From the NCBI GenBank assembly GCA_037501455.1, contig CM074855.1:51901001-51965000 (forward strand): a stretch of DNA of 64,000 bases. The letters are read 5' to 3'. A model generated the notes under the pieces. The model did not search any database. It saw nothing but the letters and a program-made list of their open reading frames with translations, and was not told the DNA's origin. This DNA comes from Lantana camara (taxonomy: Eukaryota > Streptophyta > Magnoliopsida > Lamiales > Verbenaceae). Within the stretch, counting starts at the first letter, position 1; the number at the start of each line of letters is the position of its first letter. Positions 1-12,632 of the stretch are shown here, one piece after another. The translations under genes were made by a program, and so were the position numbers.

Positions 1-1672
1 TATTTCCTCTTTCCTTTTGTTCCACACACTTTACAATCCAATAGTCCTCTTATCTCAATTTGGATGTGGCTCGATCGGAGTAACACTTGAGGAATAGAGT
101 GGAGAAAGTTCCTATCAATTAAACACTAAACCATGCATGTTGGATTAAGATGCCAATGCACATAGCCAACATATAAGGATGCAACACATTAGAGCAAGCA
201 CTTAATGTAAAGATCTATGCACACATACAAAAATATAGAACAGTAAATAATTTAAAGCGATGTATTATGCGCGTGCCATGAATATATTAAACCTGTCACC
301 ATAGCGATAAGCTTGAGCTTAGATAGTTGTTCTCCATTTCCTTATGTAAAGGCTTGCCTCGAACTTATTGATCATGGCTTGTTTACCCACGGTCTTCTAA
401 ATCCTTAAAATGTTCTTGTATCAACTTGTGTTTTGCCATGCCCGATCTTGCCATTCTTGATTCCAAAGTCTTCTATGGTCACAGAATTGGGTATTTCGAT
501 CCTTTCCCGAAATTGGATTTCCAATTGTTGTCGGAAACTTCATCTTGATTTTCACTCCATTTGAAGTTTTCTTGACTTATACATTACGAATTTATATCAA
601 TGGAATGCACTCGCCCTCCAATTATTTACGCTTGGTTTTATAATCTCCTCCAAAGGTTCTTTGTCTTCCTTTATCATTTCCATTTATTGCTCCATATCTC
701 TGTGCTGCTCGACTTTCTTTATCTTCTCCAACTTCGATTCCTACCTTGTCCGGAGCCCAAGTATCCCAAGTCATCACTCATTTTCCTTTGTTCCCCGGAC
801 TTAATTTCTAATGCACTTGGTTTATTTGAAAGCTCTTCCTTGCAAATTTGTGTTGCTCACCATTCATTGACCCTATTATTCTTCAAACTTGATTTGTAAT
901 AGCTTGATTTTCTTGGAAGCCCATCCTCGAGATCTTCATTGCTCACTTATCAAGAAACATATTTTACCTTGGATCCTCTTGGTTATCATCGCCCTTTCAT
1001 CGATCCAAACCTCGAAATAAAATACCCTTGAAGTTTTCCTTTGCTTCTTTCTTGAATTAAGTAATCCTAAGGAACCGGTTGATTAACCCTGGTAATGTAG
1101 GTGCATGTGTTGATCTTGTGAATGGTAGACGTCACACACCCACTACTATCCTTTCGAATGCTCATCACTTCTTGGTAGTACTTATCAATTATTCCTGCAA
1201 GTTGAGTTTTCCATCTCGGATTCCATCACTCGGATCATGGCCCGATTAAAGAAGGTCAGGACTCTCAAATTCTTGTATAAAATCCCCGGTACATCCCTTA
1301 CATCCTCCATGCTTGAAAGTAGGGCTCATGATGAGTTATTGTGATCAGGAGAATTGGCCGTGGTTTGATGTTGTAAGAATATCCTAAAATCACAACTCAT
1401 CTCAAGTATGAATGCATGCCGGTTAGTAAGTGCATATGACACGTAGTTAGCATCAAAAGCACTTATTAATGCAAAATGCAACACTTAAATTAATAAAATT
1501 TAAGTTAAACACAGTGAATAATAAATTTTCCACGTCAAATTTCAATAACAATGCTCATGATCAATGCGGTGCACACGTTGACACGTTGTTCCTAAGCCGT
1601 TCAACCTATACTTGTCACGACACGACGCAAAGAACCCCGGTTTTGCAACCGGGCTCTGATACCACTTAAGGA
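1..1672 (-). mobile_element. E1 internal region (5' part), non-coding, Ty3/gypsy-type
   Basis: This is the first 1.7 kb downstream of the 5' LTR of a minus-strand LTR retrotransposon that runs off the left edge. I find no gag, protease or RT reading frame; short ORFs here have no recognisable domains. The reverse complement aligns by eye with the internal region of E5 (33149-33550 and about 49350-50474), so the two belong to one apparently non-autonomous (LARD-like) family. E1 has unrelated sequence (about 890-1265) where E5 carries an ARGONAUTE fragment. Around 380-760 the reverse complement keeps scraps of a charged, coiled-coil-like reading frame that is also seen in E5. Confidence 0.7.
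1653..1664 (-). other. Primer-binding site of E1 (tRNA-Met type)
   Basis: The minus strand reads TGGTATCAGAGC, complementary to the 3' end of a plant methionine tRNA, 8 bp inside the LTR edge (spacer 1665-1672). Its position fixes the orientation of E1 and marks M1 as the 5' LTR. Confidence 0.85.
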
Positions 1673-4600
1673 TGTAGCACCCGGGACGATAGGTGCCACA
1701 TCCCCCGCACTATGAGTCTAGTCCACACATGAAATGGATAGTCCAAGCATGAACCGGACTCATAGCGAACGGGAGACAAAATAAAAACAACCTTGCTAGG
1801 CGGAATCTAACCCCATACCAAATAACTCAAGAAAAACAAAACCAAATGTGCAATGCGGAAGTAATAACATATAATTCATACTTTTCAACAATTACTACGA
1901 GTCCAACAATTCCAATACATAATTTAAATCCATCATGCATCCTAACAACGGGTTCAGCTAAACATGCAACCTGTCCCGAATTAATAATCAACAATGAATC
2001 ATAGTTGGCACACAGGCCCAATTACGTCAGGAGATACGATTATAACATATCAATAAGAAATGGGACTCGAGTGTACAAGTGTGACTCGATCAAGAATGCA
2101 ATGACTCGACTCCCGCCTAGCCAACACCTGCAAGAACTGAGAAGGGGGAAAGAGGGGTCAGTCTCTAGAAGACTGAGCGAGCAGGAGCTATACATATATA
2201 TATAAAAACATGCACATGCAGGTCATAAATCCCGAGCAAAGTTTTATTTAAAGTTAGTTCCCACGAGGGCAATAAAAGGACTAAGTAATGCTCGGATTTT
2301 ACGACTAATTCATATTAAATTCAATAAGTTCATAATTCATACATAAACATAATGGCTCGGCGAGTGAGCGTGCATAATCTCCAACCAAACTCCGACCGTG
2401 TACGACAAATATCATTAATATCTTAAATAGGTGGTCATGCAATATATCATAATACACGCAGATCATATATCATATCCTAAACATATTCGTTTGGGTAATC
2501 CGTGTCCCGGCCTTCCCGCACGGTGCCTATCAATCATAAACATAATCATACTCATAATCATAATCATAAAATAAGTTCCAACCTTCTTCCTCCGGGTGGT
2601 GGACGGGTTTGCAAGGCCCGACCACCTCATACATTGACCCAGGGGGGTACATGAATCCCCCAAGGGCGCTCAGCTACCATTCCACGCTAATCTCCTAGCG
2701 AGTTCAGGTCTCTGTTAAATGGTTGGGACTAGTACAAGGGATCACCGTCGGCCCTTGCCTCCCCGGATAGCCACTTGCACTAAGTCCCTGGGCCCGTGCA
2801 ATCATAACATACATACATAATCTCGCCAAAACATTTACTTCATACTTTGGATACATACTATAAGAAATCATACCTTACCGTGTAGCTCGGCATATGCTAT
2901 ATACGTACCTCTCCGTGTCATCCTAATCCGCAGCTAGCATGAAGACACACGGTTTGGAGCATAGCCTCATTACAAAACCATTTTTAAGCTTATATATGCT
3001 CATACGTATAATTTCAGAAGAATTTACTCAATGACTCCACTTGTAAAGATAACATATATATACATAAGGTTTTAGGCCAAAACTTGTCACATAAGGGTTA
3101 TAGGGTTTTATACATAACTAGAACGAAAACACCCTCACCTGGAAGAAGGCAACGAGGATACAAGCTAGGTCGGGTGCCTATTGATCATGATATCTCCTCC
3201 CTGGAGATGAACTGTACAAGAGAAAGACATAATGTGTACTCATGAGAAATGAATCAATATGAAACCAATTAGGACGCACGGCATTAACATGAGGTGTTCG
3301 TGAAATGCTATGTCATGATTCAGTACACAATGGATCATAAAATGTCATGAGTTGATGTGATCATGTTCATGCACACCATTAAGTTCATTTTAAACACATA
3401 AATGATTCAATCAATCAATCAATCCATAATAAATTACAATACATGTTAAAAATGCATAAGGATCAATTAGGCATGTATATAATGCATATAAGTCACATAA
3501 GGAGTCTAGGAGGTGCATGGAAGGCGATAGAACAAGTTTAGGCCAAGTTTAGCAAAAGTTAGGAAAAGTTGACAATTTACGAAGATGCGCAAGCTGTAGA
3601 AAATTGGGTATAACTTGAGTTTGAGAAATTGGAATTAAGTTTTGCTTGTTGGAGGTGAAACTAGACACATAGATGTTTTCAAGGATATGTGGCACGAATC
3701 ATGGTTCAAAGCGAGGTGAAAATGACGTAGGTTCGAAGTTGGATGAATGCAGATTGTCGAAGAAGTGGCGACACCAAAATTAATTGATCATATCTCATAA
3801 ATGAGAAAAGATATTAAGATGATTCGAATTGGAGGATGTTCTAGACTTCAATAGGTTTCCTTGGGTTCAAAAATCAGGTCAATCCGAGTTCGTATGAGGG
3901 AGAACGAAGCAAAACAATCTCAGGCTGAAAACAGGGTAGGGTCCAACGTTTCTGCATCAAATCCACCCTCGTGGATTTAGGTCAGTGGCGAAAAAAATGC
4001 AGAAAACAGGGCACAAACGCGGGAGAAGGCCAAAAATCACCAAAACACCTCAAAACTCAACCCAAATCACTTAAAACATGCAATATACTAAGTAGGAACA
4101 TTAAATACAAGTTTAGGACAATTAAGAACACATTAATTCACAACCCATCAAATATAAATACATATACATACACCTATGTACACATATATACACACACATA
4201 CTCTTGCTCCAAGAATTGAAACAACCAAGTATAAAACTCAGGGAATAACATGTATTCATGTATTTTCACACAAGAAGTCAAGTTATAAAACAAGAATCAT
4301 AAAACCCTATTATCACCCAACATATTCATATATATATATACACATATACCTTGGAAAGGAAGAAGAAGAGGAAGAAATGGTTGAAGCTTGAATTCTTGGA
4401 TAAAACTTGATGAAATTCCCTTGTCTCCTTGTTTGATAGCTTGGATTGATCAAAAGAAAAAGAGGGAAGAAGTTGGGAGCCCTTGTTTTTGCTAGAAGAA
4501 ATGAAAGAAGAAGAATGAGATTGTGAAGGGGGGGTTTGGATCGGGTATATGGAGAGGGAGAAGAGAAGAATTTGCACTTTGGTCCTTTGAGAATTTAAGT

Positions 4601-4925
4601 GATTCAATTAGGACCCCAAGGTTTGGTAGGTGAATAATTGAGGTCCAATTAAAAGTTCTATTGAGTCCAAGGATTTCATATAATTTCAAATAAGTGCATA
4701 AGTGAAATAAATATTTAATTGGCAATTAAGCATGTTAAAACAAATTCAAATAGCATAATCAAATAAATCATCTAAGTCATATTAGTCACATGATATCAAT
4801 TTAGTTCACGAAATTAATATGTTAAACGATCACTTAACAATTAAAACACATAAATGTCACATAACTCTCAGTCTAAACCCACTCGTGACGTCATACCTGT
4901 ATGGCCGAAAAGTCGGGGCGTTACA
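1673..4925 (-). repeat. M1: 5' LTR of E1 (3253 bp)
   Basis: In plus coordinates it begins TGTAGCACCC and ends GCGTTACA, so in element sense it is TGTAACGCC...GGGTGCTACA, the terminal form of most gypsy LTRs here. The block near the U5 end (dry-run of 'gcgaacggg', 'catatgaaatgg'-like words and 'cccccgcac') is shared with the other LTRs. The flank at 4926-4930 (AGACC) should be one TSD copy; the other is outside the window. A TGACGTCA octamer lies at 4886-4893, close to the U3 start. The palindrome cassette is reduced to one word at 3959-3980. AT-rich microsatellite-like stretches occur near 2530-2572 and 4141-4220. Confidence 0.85.
3959..3980 (-). repeat. Palindromic word in M1 (single copy)
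   Basis: AAATCCACCCTCGTGGATTT is an inverted repeat with 7-8 bp arms. It is the same word type as the four-copy arrays in the E3 LTRs and lies at the corresponding distance (about 0.95 kb) from the LTR start. Only one clear copy is present. Confidence 0.6.
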
Positions 4926-5716
4926 AGACCCATACTTGCCGGGTATATGAATATGATCTGTTATGTTGATTATGAAACGGGATAGGAGCCTTTTCTTTCT
5001 ATATGATATGATTATGCTAAATTCGTTAAGCTTCGAATAAGATAAGATATCAGTAAGTTTGATTTGAAAATGGTTTTGGTATGCAAAACCCTACTCCCGA
5101 TTCATAGTCTTTCTTTTGATAAGTGGTCTGCTCCTTATTATGTATAGTGTGTGTGAGTTCAGTCCCCTCACTCAGTCAGTGGACTTACCCTCGGCCCACC
5201 TATGTTTTTAGTTTGCAGGTGCAGGTTGTTGGATTTCGAGGTAGGCGGTGGTGTGTCGTGTTTGTCAAGTCTGTGTCTTTTGTGAAGTTCGTTCAGGTTC
5301 TGTTTAAGTTATGTTTGTATTTTGTAAATGAATATATTCTGTACAGGTTTTTGTTTATGGATCGTATGATTGGAATTCGGGATAGGTTAGGACAGGTTCT
5401 TGGATTAGTTGAACCCGTCTTTATTGTGATTATTTCGGGATAGGCTTCTAGGACCAGTTGAACCCGTGTAGCTACTACTGCTTGAATTGATATGTTTGAT
5501 GATTTAAAGTTTTTTTGAAAATTCGTATTCTTTGCTTTGCTTCTACTTTCAGTTTCTGTTTTATCTGATGTACAAGGTTTAGGTACCGCCTAGCTTAGGC
5601 AGGGTCTTGTTTGTCACCCGTTCGCTACTGCTTGGTTCGTGTACGAATTTCCCATTTCGTATGTGGATTGGGCCTTAGTGCGAGGGATGTGGTAGCCTAG
5701 CGTTCCGGGTACTACA
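4926..5716 (+). repeat. P1: 3' (U5-side) part of a plus-strand gypsy LTR
   Basis: The sequence is homologous to the tail of P2 (from about 7545) and ends GGGTACTACA, the usual U5 terminus. The 5' part of the LTR is missing because E1 was inserted into it and lies outside the window. It is followed by TCTTAAAG (5717-5724), the usual 8-bp spacer before a primer-binding site, but the primer site itself is absent and the TRIM begins almost at once. Confidence 0.75.
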
Positions 5717-5725
5717 TCTTAAAGA

Positions 5726-5922
5726 TGTAATGTCCCACATCGGAGGAAGAGCAGAACTAAGCCTTCTTTATAAGGGGGTGGATACCTCTTCCCTGTAGAG
5801 GCCTTTTCCTAGGTGGGCGCCTTTGGTTTAAATTTTAGCAGGAAGAACAAAACCATGAGGCTATGCCGACTTATGGATAGCAAAGCGGATAATATCTACA
5901 GGCAGGTTTTTGGGCTGTTACA
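5726..5922 (+). repeat. TRIM 5' LTR
   Basis: The 197-bp direct repeat starts TGTAATGTCCC and ends GGCTGTTACA, and is followed by AA and then the primer site. Confidence 0.88.
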
Positions 5923-5924
5923 AA

Positions 5925-5936
5925 TGGTATCAAAGC
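5925..5936 (+). other. TRIM primer-binding site
   Basis: TGGTATCAAAGC lies 2 bp after the 5' LTR and is of the tRNA-Met type, shared with the large gypsy elements here. This is compatible with mobilisation by a relative. Confidence 0.8.
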
Positions 5937-5980
5937 CGGGGCCCGGGCCGGTGTGCCAGGGAGGACGCTGGGCTCCCATT

Positions 5981-5996
5981 GGGAGGGAGGGGTGGA
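5981..5996 (+). other. TRIM polypurine tract
   Basis: GGGAGGGAGGGGTGGA lies directly before the 3' LTR, as expected for the primer of plus-strand synthesis. Confidence 0.8.
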
Positions 5997-6193
5997 TGTA
6001 ATGTCCCACATCGGAGGAAGAGGAGAACTAAGCCTTCCTTATGAGGGGGTGCATACCTCTTCCCTATAGAGGCCTTTTCCTGGGTGGGCGCGTTTGGCTT
6101 AAATTCCACCGGGAAGAACAAAACCGTGAGGCTATGCCGACTTATGGATAGCAAAGCGGACAATATCTACCGGCGGGTTTTCGGGCTGTTACA
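5997..6193 (+). repeat. TRIM 3' LTR
   Basis: Second copy of the 197-bp repeat, with the same termini and length as the 5' copy and scattered substitutions, mostly transitions. Confidence 0.88.
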
Positions 6194-6202
6194 GTAAAAG
6201 AG

Positions 6203-8172
6203 TGTGACACCCCGACTCTACGTCCGTACAGATATGACGTATGTGCGTATTTAAATTTATAAATTATGCCTTTACTTGATTTATCTTAATTGTTTAATTA
6301 ATAATCTTTAATATTCTTTATTATATGAACTCTTTTATTTGTACGTTTTTGCCTTTTCGTTGATGTTTGCTTCGTTTGTGCTCGTATTTGAATTTAGATT
6401 TTTGTGCCAATTTGATATACGTAAGTTTTACATGTTATGAACTTGATTATATGCTTATATTATGTTTCCGAGTTTGTTTGATGGGCTTTTGAGGTGTTTG
6501 TTTCATTTGGACTAGTCTCCCCGAGGGGGGAGATTTTGGGCATGAAAGGTCCCCGGCCGAGGACCATTAATGCAGAAACTTTCTGCATGAATGTCCCCGG
6601 GAGGGGAGATTGGTTTGGGTGTCTTAGTTGTTTTTCCTTTCGTTTGCATGTTGCTTCCTTGATTCGTGCTTGTTTCTTACGTGATAATTGATGCTTTGTG
6701 ACATGGTATGAGTATGATTGATTAATTATGAATCATAAACTGAATTTGTTGGATAATTTGATACGTTCTTATGTGAATTTTTCGAATTATGACTTGTATG
6801 ACCTAAGTGGTGCATGAATGCATCTCACTTGCATCCATTGCATTGCCGGACGTGTACATGGTTCATAATTGAGTCTAAGTCTCGGGTCATGTCTTCTTTT
6901 GTTTCAGAGCCTCTTTCAGACGATCGAGAGCTCGTGGTTCAGGTGGTTGTTCGCCCGTTTTGCCTTCCTACTTCTCTACTTTTGTTAAGGTGAGGTTAGG
7001 ATCTTTTGTACTAGTTAAATGACCTATGGCTAAATATGTGTTGTTTTCTCACCCCGTATGCGAATATATATCATATATATATTAAATACGAATGCTTAAG
7101 CTATGTTATGATCTTGTGAATAAGCTTTACATTTGTGAAATCGGTATAAGTATGAGCATATGTAAGCTATGATTTGAATTCGTTTATTCGATATTCGTAT
7201 ATGGTATGTATGAGCGAGATGAGCCCTGAAAGATGGAAATTTGGTTTGTCATGGTATGTTGGGCCCCGAAATTATGGGTGAGAAATGCCCTGGATGGCAA
7301 GGACCGTGGGGTTTGACCTATGCATAGTTCCTTTTGAGATATACTCGTGCGACTCTTGGAGGTTGGGAAGGCGTGGTATCTTGAGCCCTCGGTGCCTAAC
7401 CGGGAAAGGCATATCGTGGGATAGCTACCCCGTACGTGTTTGTATTGTAGGTGGAGAGGGTTTGATTCCCGAAACACCGTGGATGGGTGGTTGGATTTGT
7501 GTTTATGAATTCGGTTTTTATGTTATGTTTTGAGGAGTTAAGGGAAGTCCGTACTCGCCGGACGTTTGTTTATGTTTTGTGTAGATAGATTATGGATCGA
7601 GATGGGATTTTCCTTTTGTATTATATGTTATCTTCTGAAAAATGATTTGGTATGTAAAACCCTAGCCTCGATTCATGACTATCACCTTGTTATATGCTCT
7701 GTTATACTTATACGTGTGTGGGTGTGCTTTTAGCCCCCTCACTCAGTCGAGTTGTAGACCGACCCCTCTCTTTTCCCACATTTAGTTGCACGTTGCTCGT
7801 GCTAGGTGGGGAAGTGCGTCTTAGTCATGTCGTACTTTCTGGTTTAGGACAAGTCTGCATTTCACATTGCATATGGATACTCATTATGAATATTTGGAAT
7901 AACTTATGAATACTTGTATCTTTTTTGGGCCGTGTGGCTATTGTATATGTTAATGTTAGTTAGTTTGAGCTCTTTTTGGATCCTGTTTACTGCTTCCGCG
8001 TATTTGTTTTATTGTTTTCGCACCCTCTGTTGGTCCTTAGCCCCGCTTAGCCTAGTGTGTGAGTGTAGCTTCCCGTTCGCTAAGACTTGGGCTAATGTAT
8101 GGAGGTCCATTTCATATGTGGGTTCGGGTTTCGGTGCGGGGGATGTGGTGGCCCACCGTTCCGGGTGCTAGA
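6203..8172 (+). repeat. P2: solo gypsy LTR (1970 bp, TSD AAGAG)
   Basis: It starts TGTGACACCCCGACT and ends GGGTGCTAGA, where the usual CTACA has mutated to CTAGA. The same 5 bp, AAGAG, flanks both sides (6198-6202 and 8173-8177), which marks a solo LTR left by recombination between two LTRs. The U5-side block resembles P1, P3, P5 and P6, but the LTR is shorter than its relatives. It carries three CCCC/GGGG palindromes at 6516-6607. No reading frame has a recognisable product. Confidence 0.85.
6516..6607 (+). repeat. Palindrome cassette in P2 (CCCC-GGGG words)
   Basis: Three inverted repeats are centred near 6524.5 (TCTCCCC/GGGGAGA), 6556.5 (GGTCC/GGACC) and 6600.5 (TCCCC/GGGGA). Centre spacings are 32 and 44 bp, the same values found in P6 although the words are unrelated. 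Confidence 0.6.
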
Positions 8173-9365
8173 AAGAGTTAGGCCGAAGGCCAAAACAATC
8201 AAACTTTACGTAATTAAGAATCCACTCCCATTTCACAAGCTATTACATAACCAACTAACATAATGAAAACACACATACACACAACACAAACTCTAAGCAA
8301 ACGGGGAAATTTACACAGGGATATTATCCGTCTCGAATCTCCTTACTCACATCTCGATGATCATGCACAAGAGTAATACTCATCGCTCCGAGTCTCCCTT
8401 ACCCATAATCATCGAGCCTTGGCAAACATAAAGTCGGAGTCTTACCAGAATCGGAGCAAAATAAGGTCGAAGACCAAGTGCATATTCATATCCAGAGGCA
8501 TGTCAGACATAATCATATCCATAATCATATTCTAAAATAATCATATTCCTAGCATATCCATATCCCTACTCATATTCATAACATAATATTCATAGCAAAC
8601 TTACATACTCTAGCACCTAGCATATCATATTCTATAGCATAAAACATAATCATATGTATCCTTAGTCCACATATACTTACATATTCATAAGGCTTATATT
8701 TACATGAATACACAATGGCCACATTTCATTAGGGTTTGTCTATAACCTAACCTCACCTTACACTGATAAAACCGGGCAAATGGGGACAAAACCAACGCCT
8801 ACGGAGCAACCTCGTCACCAACAGGATACTCCTCTGAACAAAAAATCTATCAAAGACATACTTAGACTCAAAATAAACCATATAGATGCTCGGCAATTGC
8901 GTGTGTATGGGAATGATGCAATGCAAGTTATAACCATTTCACACTTAGACAAAGTCGGAGCATTTAATACTTATCACATAAACGACATTTGAATCAAGCA
9001 CACAATAAGCTAAACAAACATGTAATTCACCAAATGACATCATATCACATCATATTCCAAGCACGCTCAAGTTTAAAACATATAAGGAAAGCAATTAGGT
9101 GCAAAGAGACGTCACACGTAGCACTTAGGGCAAACAAGTTCACAACTTGCAAACATGTATCGAAATCATACCAAAACGAACACATACACATCATATCACA
9201 TTTTTCATACATAAAACATATCAAAAGCTCACATTAACAATTCATAGCAAAGCAATACATACATAAAAGCAAGCACACAACACCAAGGGATCAAGCTCGG
9301 GGAGGAAAACGAACAAAACAAGCAAACTAACGAGCAAGACAAACAAACGGGCCAACTGGGGGGGA

Positions 9366-9476
9366 CAAACGGCCGTTAGTCCCCACCCTTCTATCCCCCA
9401 CTAATGGCCATTAGTGGGGACAGAAGGTCCTATTCCTGCTAATGGCCGTTACCTCCAAGAGTGATAATGGCCGTTA
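9366..9476 (-). repeat. Palindrome cassette in M2 (CTAATGGCCATTAG word)
   Basis: Four GGCC-centred palindromes (variants of CTAAYGGCCRTTAG) are centred near 9372, 9407, 9445 and 9470. Spacings of 35, 38 and 25 bp are less regular than in other LTRs. The cluster is GC-rich against an AT-rich background. Confidence 0.6.
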
Positions 9477-9790
9477 GCTCTCCCCTGCTTCGTCTCCTTC
9501 GCGCGAAAACCTGCAAATCAGTCCCAAAAGCACCTAAAACACACAGTAAAGCTAGGTAACACCCAAAGGCATTTTAGGGTATCAAAAACTCATGAAATTA
9601 ATGTTAGGAATAGTGCCCTTAAAGCAGATGTTTGCTTTACTATTTCCTTGTGAAATCACAAACATTCTTTGAGTAATAAACGAGATGATTTTGTTCATAG
9701 GCAATCACTTCTTTATGTGCTTATTTATGTCTGTTTGGGTTGATTGTGTTTTGCATGTATTGAACTCCCCTAATCCGATGAGGTTGTTAA

Positions 9791-12632
9791 AAACGTAATG
9801 CTCAAAATACGAAAAGTAAAATCATCCTAGTGACCAACACGGTCCAAACTAGCATAATAACATCATACATTCTTAATCCACAGATCCAAAACATAAGCGA
9901 CATAAATATGAAGTATGTAAAGACACAACGAGTACAAGCTAGACTCGACACAACTCTCAAAGCAAGACCCCGCCTAGCAAGACTCCAAAACACGACCTGC
10001 AGACACGAAAGGTACAGGAGGTCAGTTCAAACGGAACCGGTGAGGAGAAGATTACACAGTTTAAATATAAGAGGTCAATGCATGCTAAAATCAAAGATGT
10101 TCATGATCCGAATTCTTATGGAAAACAATGCAAGTTTTATAAAAATCGAATCATGAACCGAAGCACCGGCTCGGCGAGTACGAGAACTCCATCCTTACTT
10201 CCCAAACCAAAAGAAATCAAACCAATCCATCCTTAACACCGTTGATGTCGAGGGTGTGCACCCCCCGATCATCGCAAAAGAACCATGGAGAAGTGGTTCC
10301 ATGAAACCGACCTTCCCCCAAGCCTACCTTAACCCCGAATCCTCCTCGGAGTCTTAGTAAACTTGTCAAAAAGTGGGTACTTCATAAGGGATCAACCGTC
10401 CGCCCTTGCGTTCCCGGCATCACCGTTTACTCCGCCCCGAGCGCTATCAAAAGAACCAACCAAGCAAGCGTCCTTGCAAGGTATAACAAAGGCTCGCTAC
10501 ACAACTCACACGTACATAATACTCAAATGAAAGTTCCGAAACCATTTTGGGTATCTATCCCATATACCAAAACTCAACTTTTACTTGTAAACCGTTTTCC
10601 ATAAGCAAATATCCATAATACGAGCAAAGCTCACAAAACTTGGCTTATAATGCCTACATATACATTTCGAAAACGGGAGTTTAAAACCAATAAATATGAG
10701 AGGCCATATGTGTCCACAGTTTTGAAAACATTTTGATATTATAACTCCTCACCTTTACCAAGAACCTCGAAAATCAAGCACGAACAAGGAGGGTTACACG
10801 TCCGGAGACTCACCACCTAACAAGACAACGTACCAACAAAGGTAAGACTCGACTCGAAACCTAACAAGACGACGCACCGCTTTGACATGAATGCAAAAAT
10901 GCTAATGATGTGCAAGAAATGTTCGACGATGGTATAGATTGGCAATTAAGATCACATTGCATCATATAAGTCATATATCAAATTCTCAAATCATATGTAA
11001 TAAGCGACCTATGAATCACACTTAACACAATTTAATTAAATGCATAACTTAGTCAATTAAGATAACTTAAGCATGATTGAGGTATAAAGATCATAATATA
11101 AGGTATGCATGAGATGTCACAACATATAACGAGGTCACAATACATTAGAGACATAATATAAATAAGTAAGGAACAAACGAGAAGCAAAACAAGTGAAACG
11201 AATCAAGAAAACAAGGCTGGGGAAAATCCACCCCCATGGATTTTCCATCACAAAAAAATCCACCCTCGCCGATTTGGTCCAGAGCTACTGCCTTAAATCC
11301 ACCCCCATGGATTTTTACACAGCAAAAATCCACCCTAGCGGATTCTGCCAAGAACTTAAAAAAAACATGATAGCAACTTCAAACTCGACGGGAAAGAGTT
11401 CAAAACACCCCAAAACATGAAATTAAGCTTCCAAAACCACAAATAAGCATCATAAAACATCAAGTTACATAATAAACCATTTAGGAACATTTAAACATCA
11501 AGAAATCTAGCAATTCATGCAAGAACTTCATCTTCTACAAGTTTCAAGAAAGCTTCAAGCATAACAATGGTGAAATCAACAAACATTGCAAGAAATTGTA
11601 GGAAATCTATCACATTCTCTATAAAGACACATAAGGAACAAGAATCCATCATCAAATCAAGCTAAAACAAGCTAGAACATGAACATGCAAGAATTCTTCA
11701 TAAAAGCTTCAAAGGTCAACAATGGAGGATTTCCCATAAGAGCATAAAAACATGAAATTCTTACACCAAATCATTCCTCGAAACATAAGAAACATATTTC
11801 CATCAACAAATTCGGATTTAAGCCATCTAACATGAACCCTAGATTCACATTCATGCTCAAAACCATCAAGAACAAAAACCCATGAAAAGAGCACACAAAT
11901 CTTACCTTGGGAGCTGGAAATCGAAGAGGGAATCTTGTTCTCTAGTCTTGAATCTCCAGCTTTAATCTTCGATCTTGGTTCTTGAAAATGGTTTGAAGGT
12001 CTTGGGTGTTCTTGAGAGAATATTAATAGACTTAAGAGAAGGTCTGGAGAGAGAATGGCTTGAATCTTATGAAAATAACGTAACTTAAGTTTGGTGTTAT
12101 AATCTGATTTGGGTCAGCTGAATAGGGTCATGGAACGGGTCATACGGGTCGGATTTAAGTGAGATTGGGTCTCAAATTGGGTCAGGATTGAAATTGGGTC
12201 GCAGGTCAACATCTAGGCTTGAAAGGGTTGACTTTACGTAAAACAGCCATAACTTCTTCGTCCGAACTCCAAATCGAGCGATTCAAAAACCCACGAACTC
12301 GTAATCGAATTATCTAATCAATTTCATTAAGTTCTATCCAGTTTCAGGCTTGGAAAATAAATTTACCTTTTAGTCCCTAAATTATGCTTCAATGTCCAAA
12401 TAAGCACATTGTTTTGTTTAAGCATAAAGCATGCTATCAAAGCACAATAAGAACAATATGAGCACATAATTAACACATCAATTAGTCATGTATTTCATAC
12501 AAATCATATATTACACATAAGTTCAAGCATAACGGTCAATTAAGGCATATTATTCACATAATTCATGCAAAGAAAGGTAAATCGTTCACTCTCGTACCAA
12601 ACTTTACCTTGACCGAGAAGTGGGGCGTCACA
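9791..12632 (-). repeat. E3 3' LTR
   Basis: It ends GGGGCGTCACA directly before the polypurine-tract complement. The left edge is a deletion junction with C1, so the U5 terminus is lacking. It holds the first ATCCACC palindrome array (11224-11345), followed by a long A-rich stretch without genes. Confidence 0.8.
11224..11345 (-). repeat. Palindrome cassette in E3 3' LTR (AAATCCACC-GGATTT word)
   Basis: Four 20-bp words of the form AAATCCACCCCCATGGATTT are centred near 11233.5, 11265.5, 11304.5 and 11335.5. Spacings are 32, 39 and 31 bp, i.e. two pairs. Confidence 0.7.

Larger units (their letters stand above)
5726..6193 (+). mobile_element. TRIM: complete miniature LTR retrotransposon (468 bp)
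   Basis: Two 197-bp direct repeats (5726-5922 and 5997-6193) begin TGTAATGTCCCACATCGG and end CTGTTACA. They flank a 74-bp internal region with a primer site TGGTATCAAAGC (5925-5936) and a polypurine tract (5981-5996), and nothing else. That is the TRIM plan: it can be copied only with proteins from an autonomous element. By eye the LTRs differ at about 17 positions, so the insertion is old. The flanks (AAAGA left, GTAAA right) are not a clean 5-bp duplication. I see no 5S-rRNA-like segment of the kind found in Cassandra TRIMs. Confidence 0.9.

Noticed and set aside
600..899. Short hydrophobic ORF (99 aa), plus strand
   Set aside because: It lies antisense to the non-coding E1 internal region; its composition follows T-rich DNA and no domain or related frame supports it.
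1653..1664. tRNA-Met gene fragment
   Set aside because: Only 12 bp match and they lie at the primer-site position beside an LTR; no tRNA body is present.
5726..6193. Cassandra-type TRIM with a 5S rRNA promoter
   Set aside because: The start resembles Cassandra (TGT...CCCACATCGG), but I find no 5S-like internal promoter segment.
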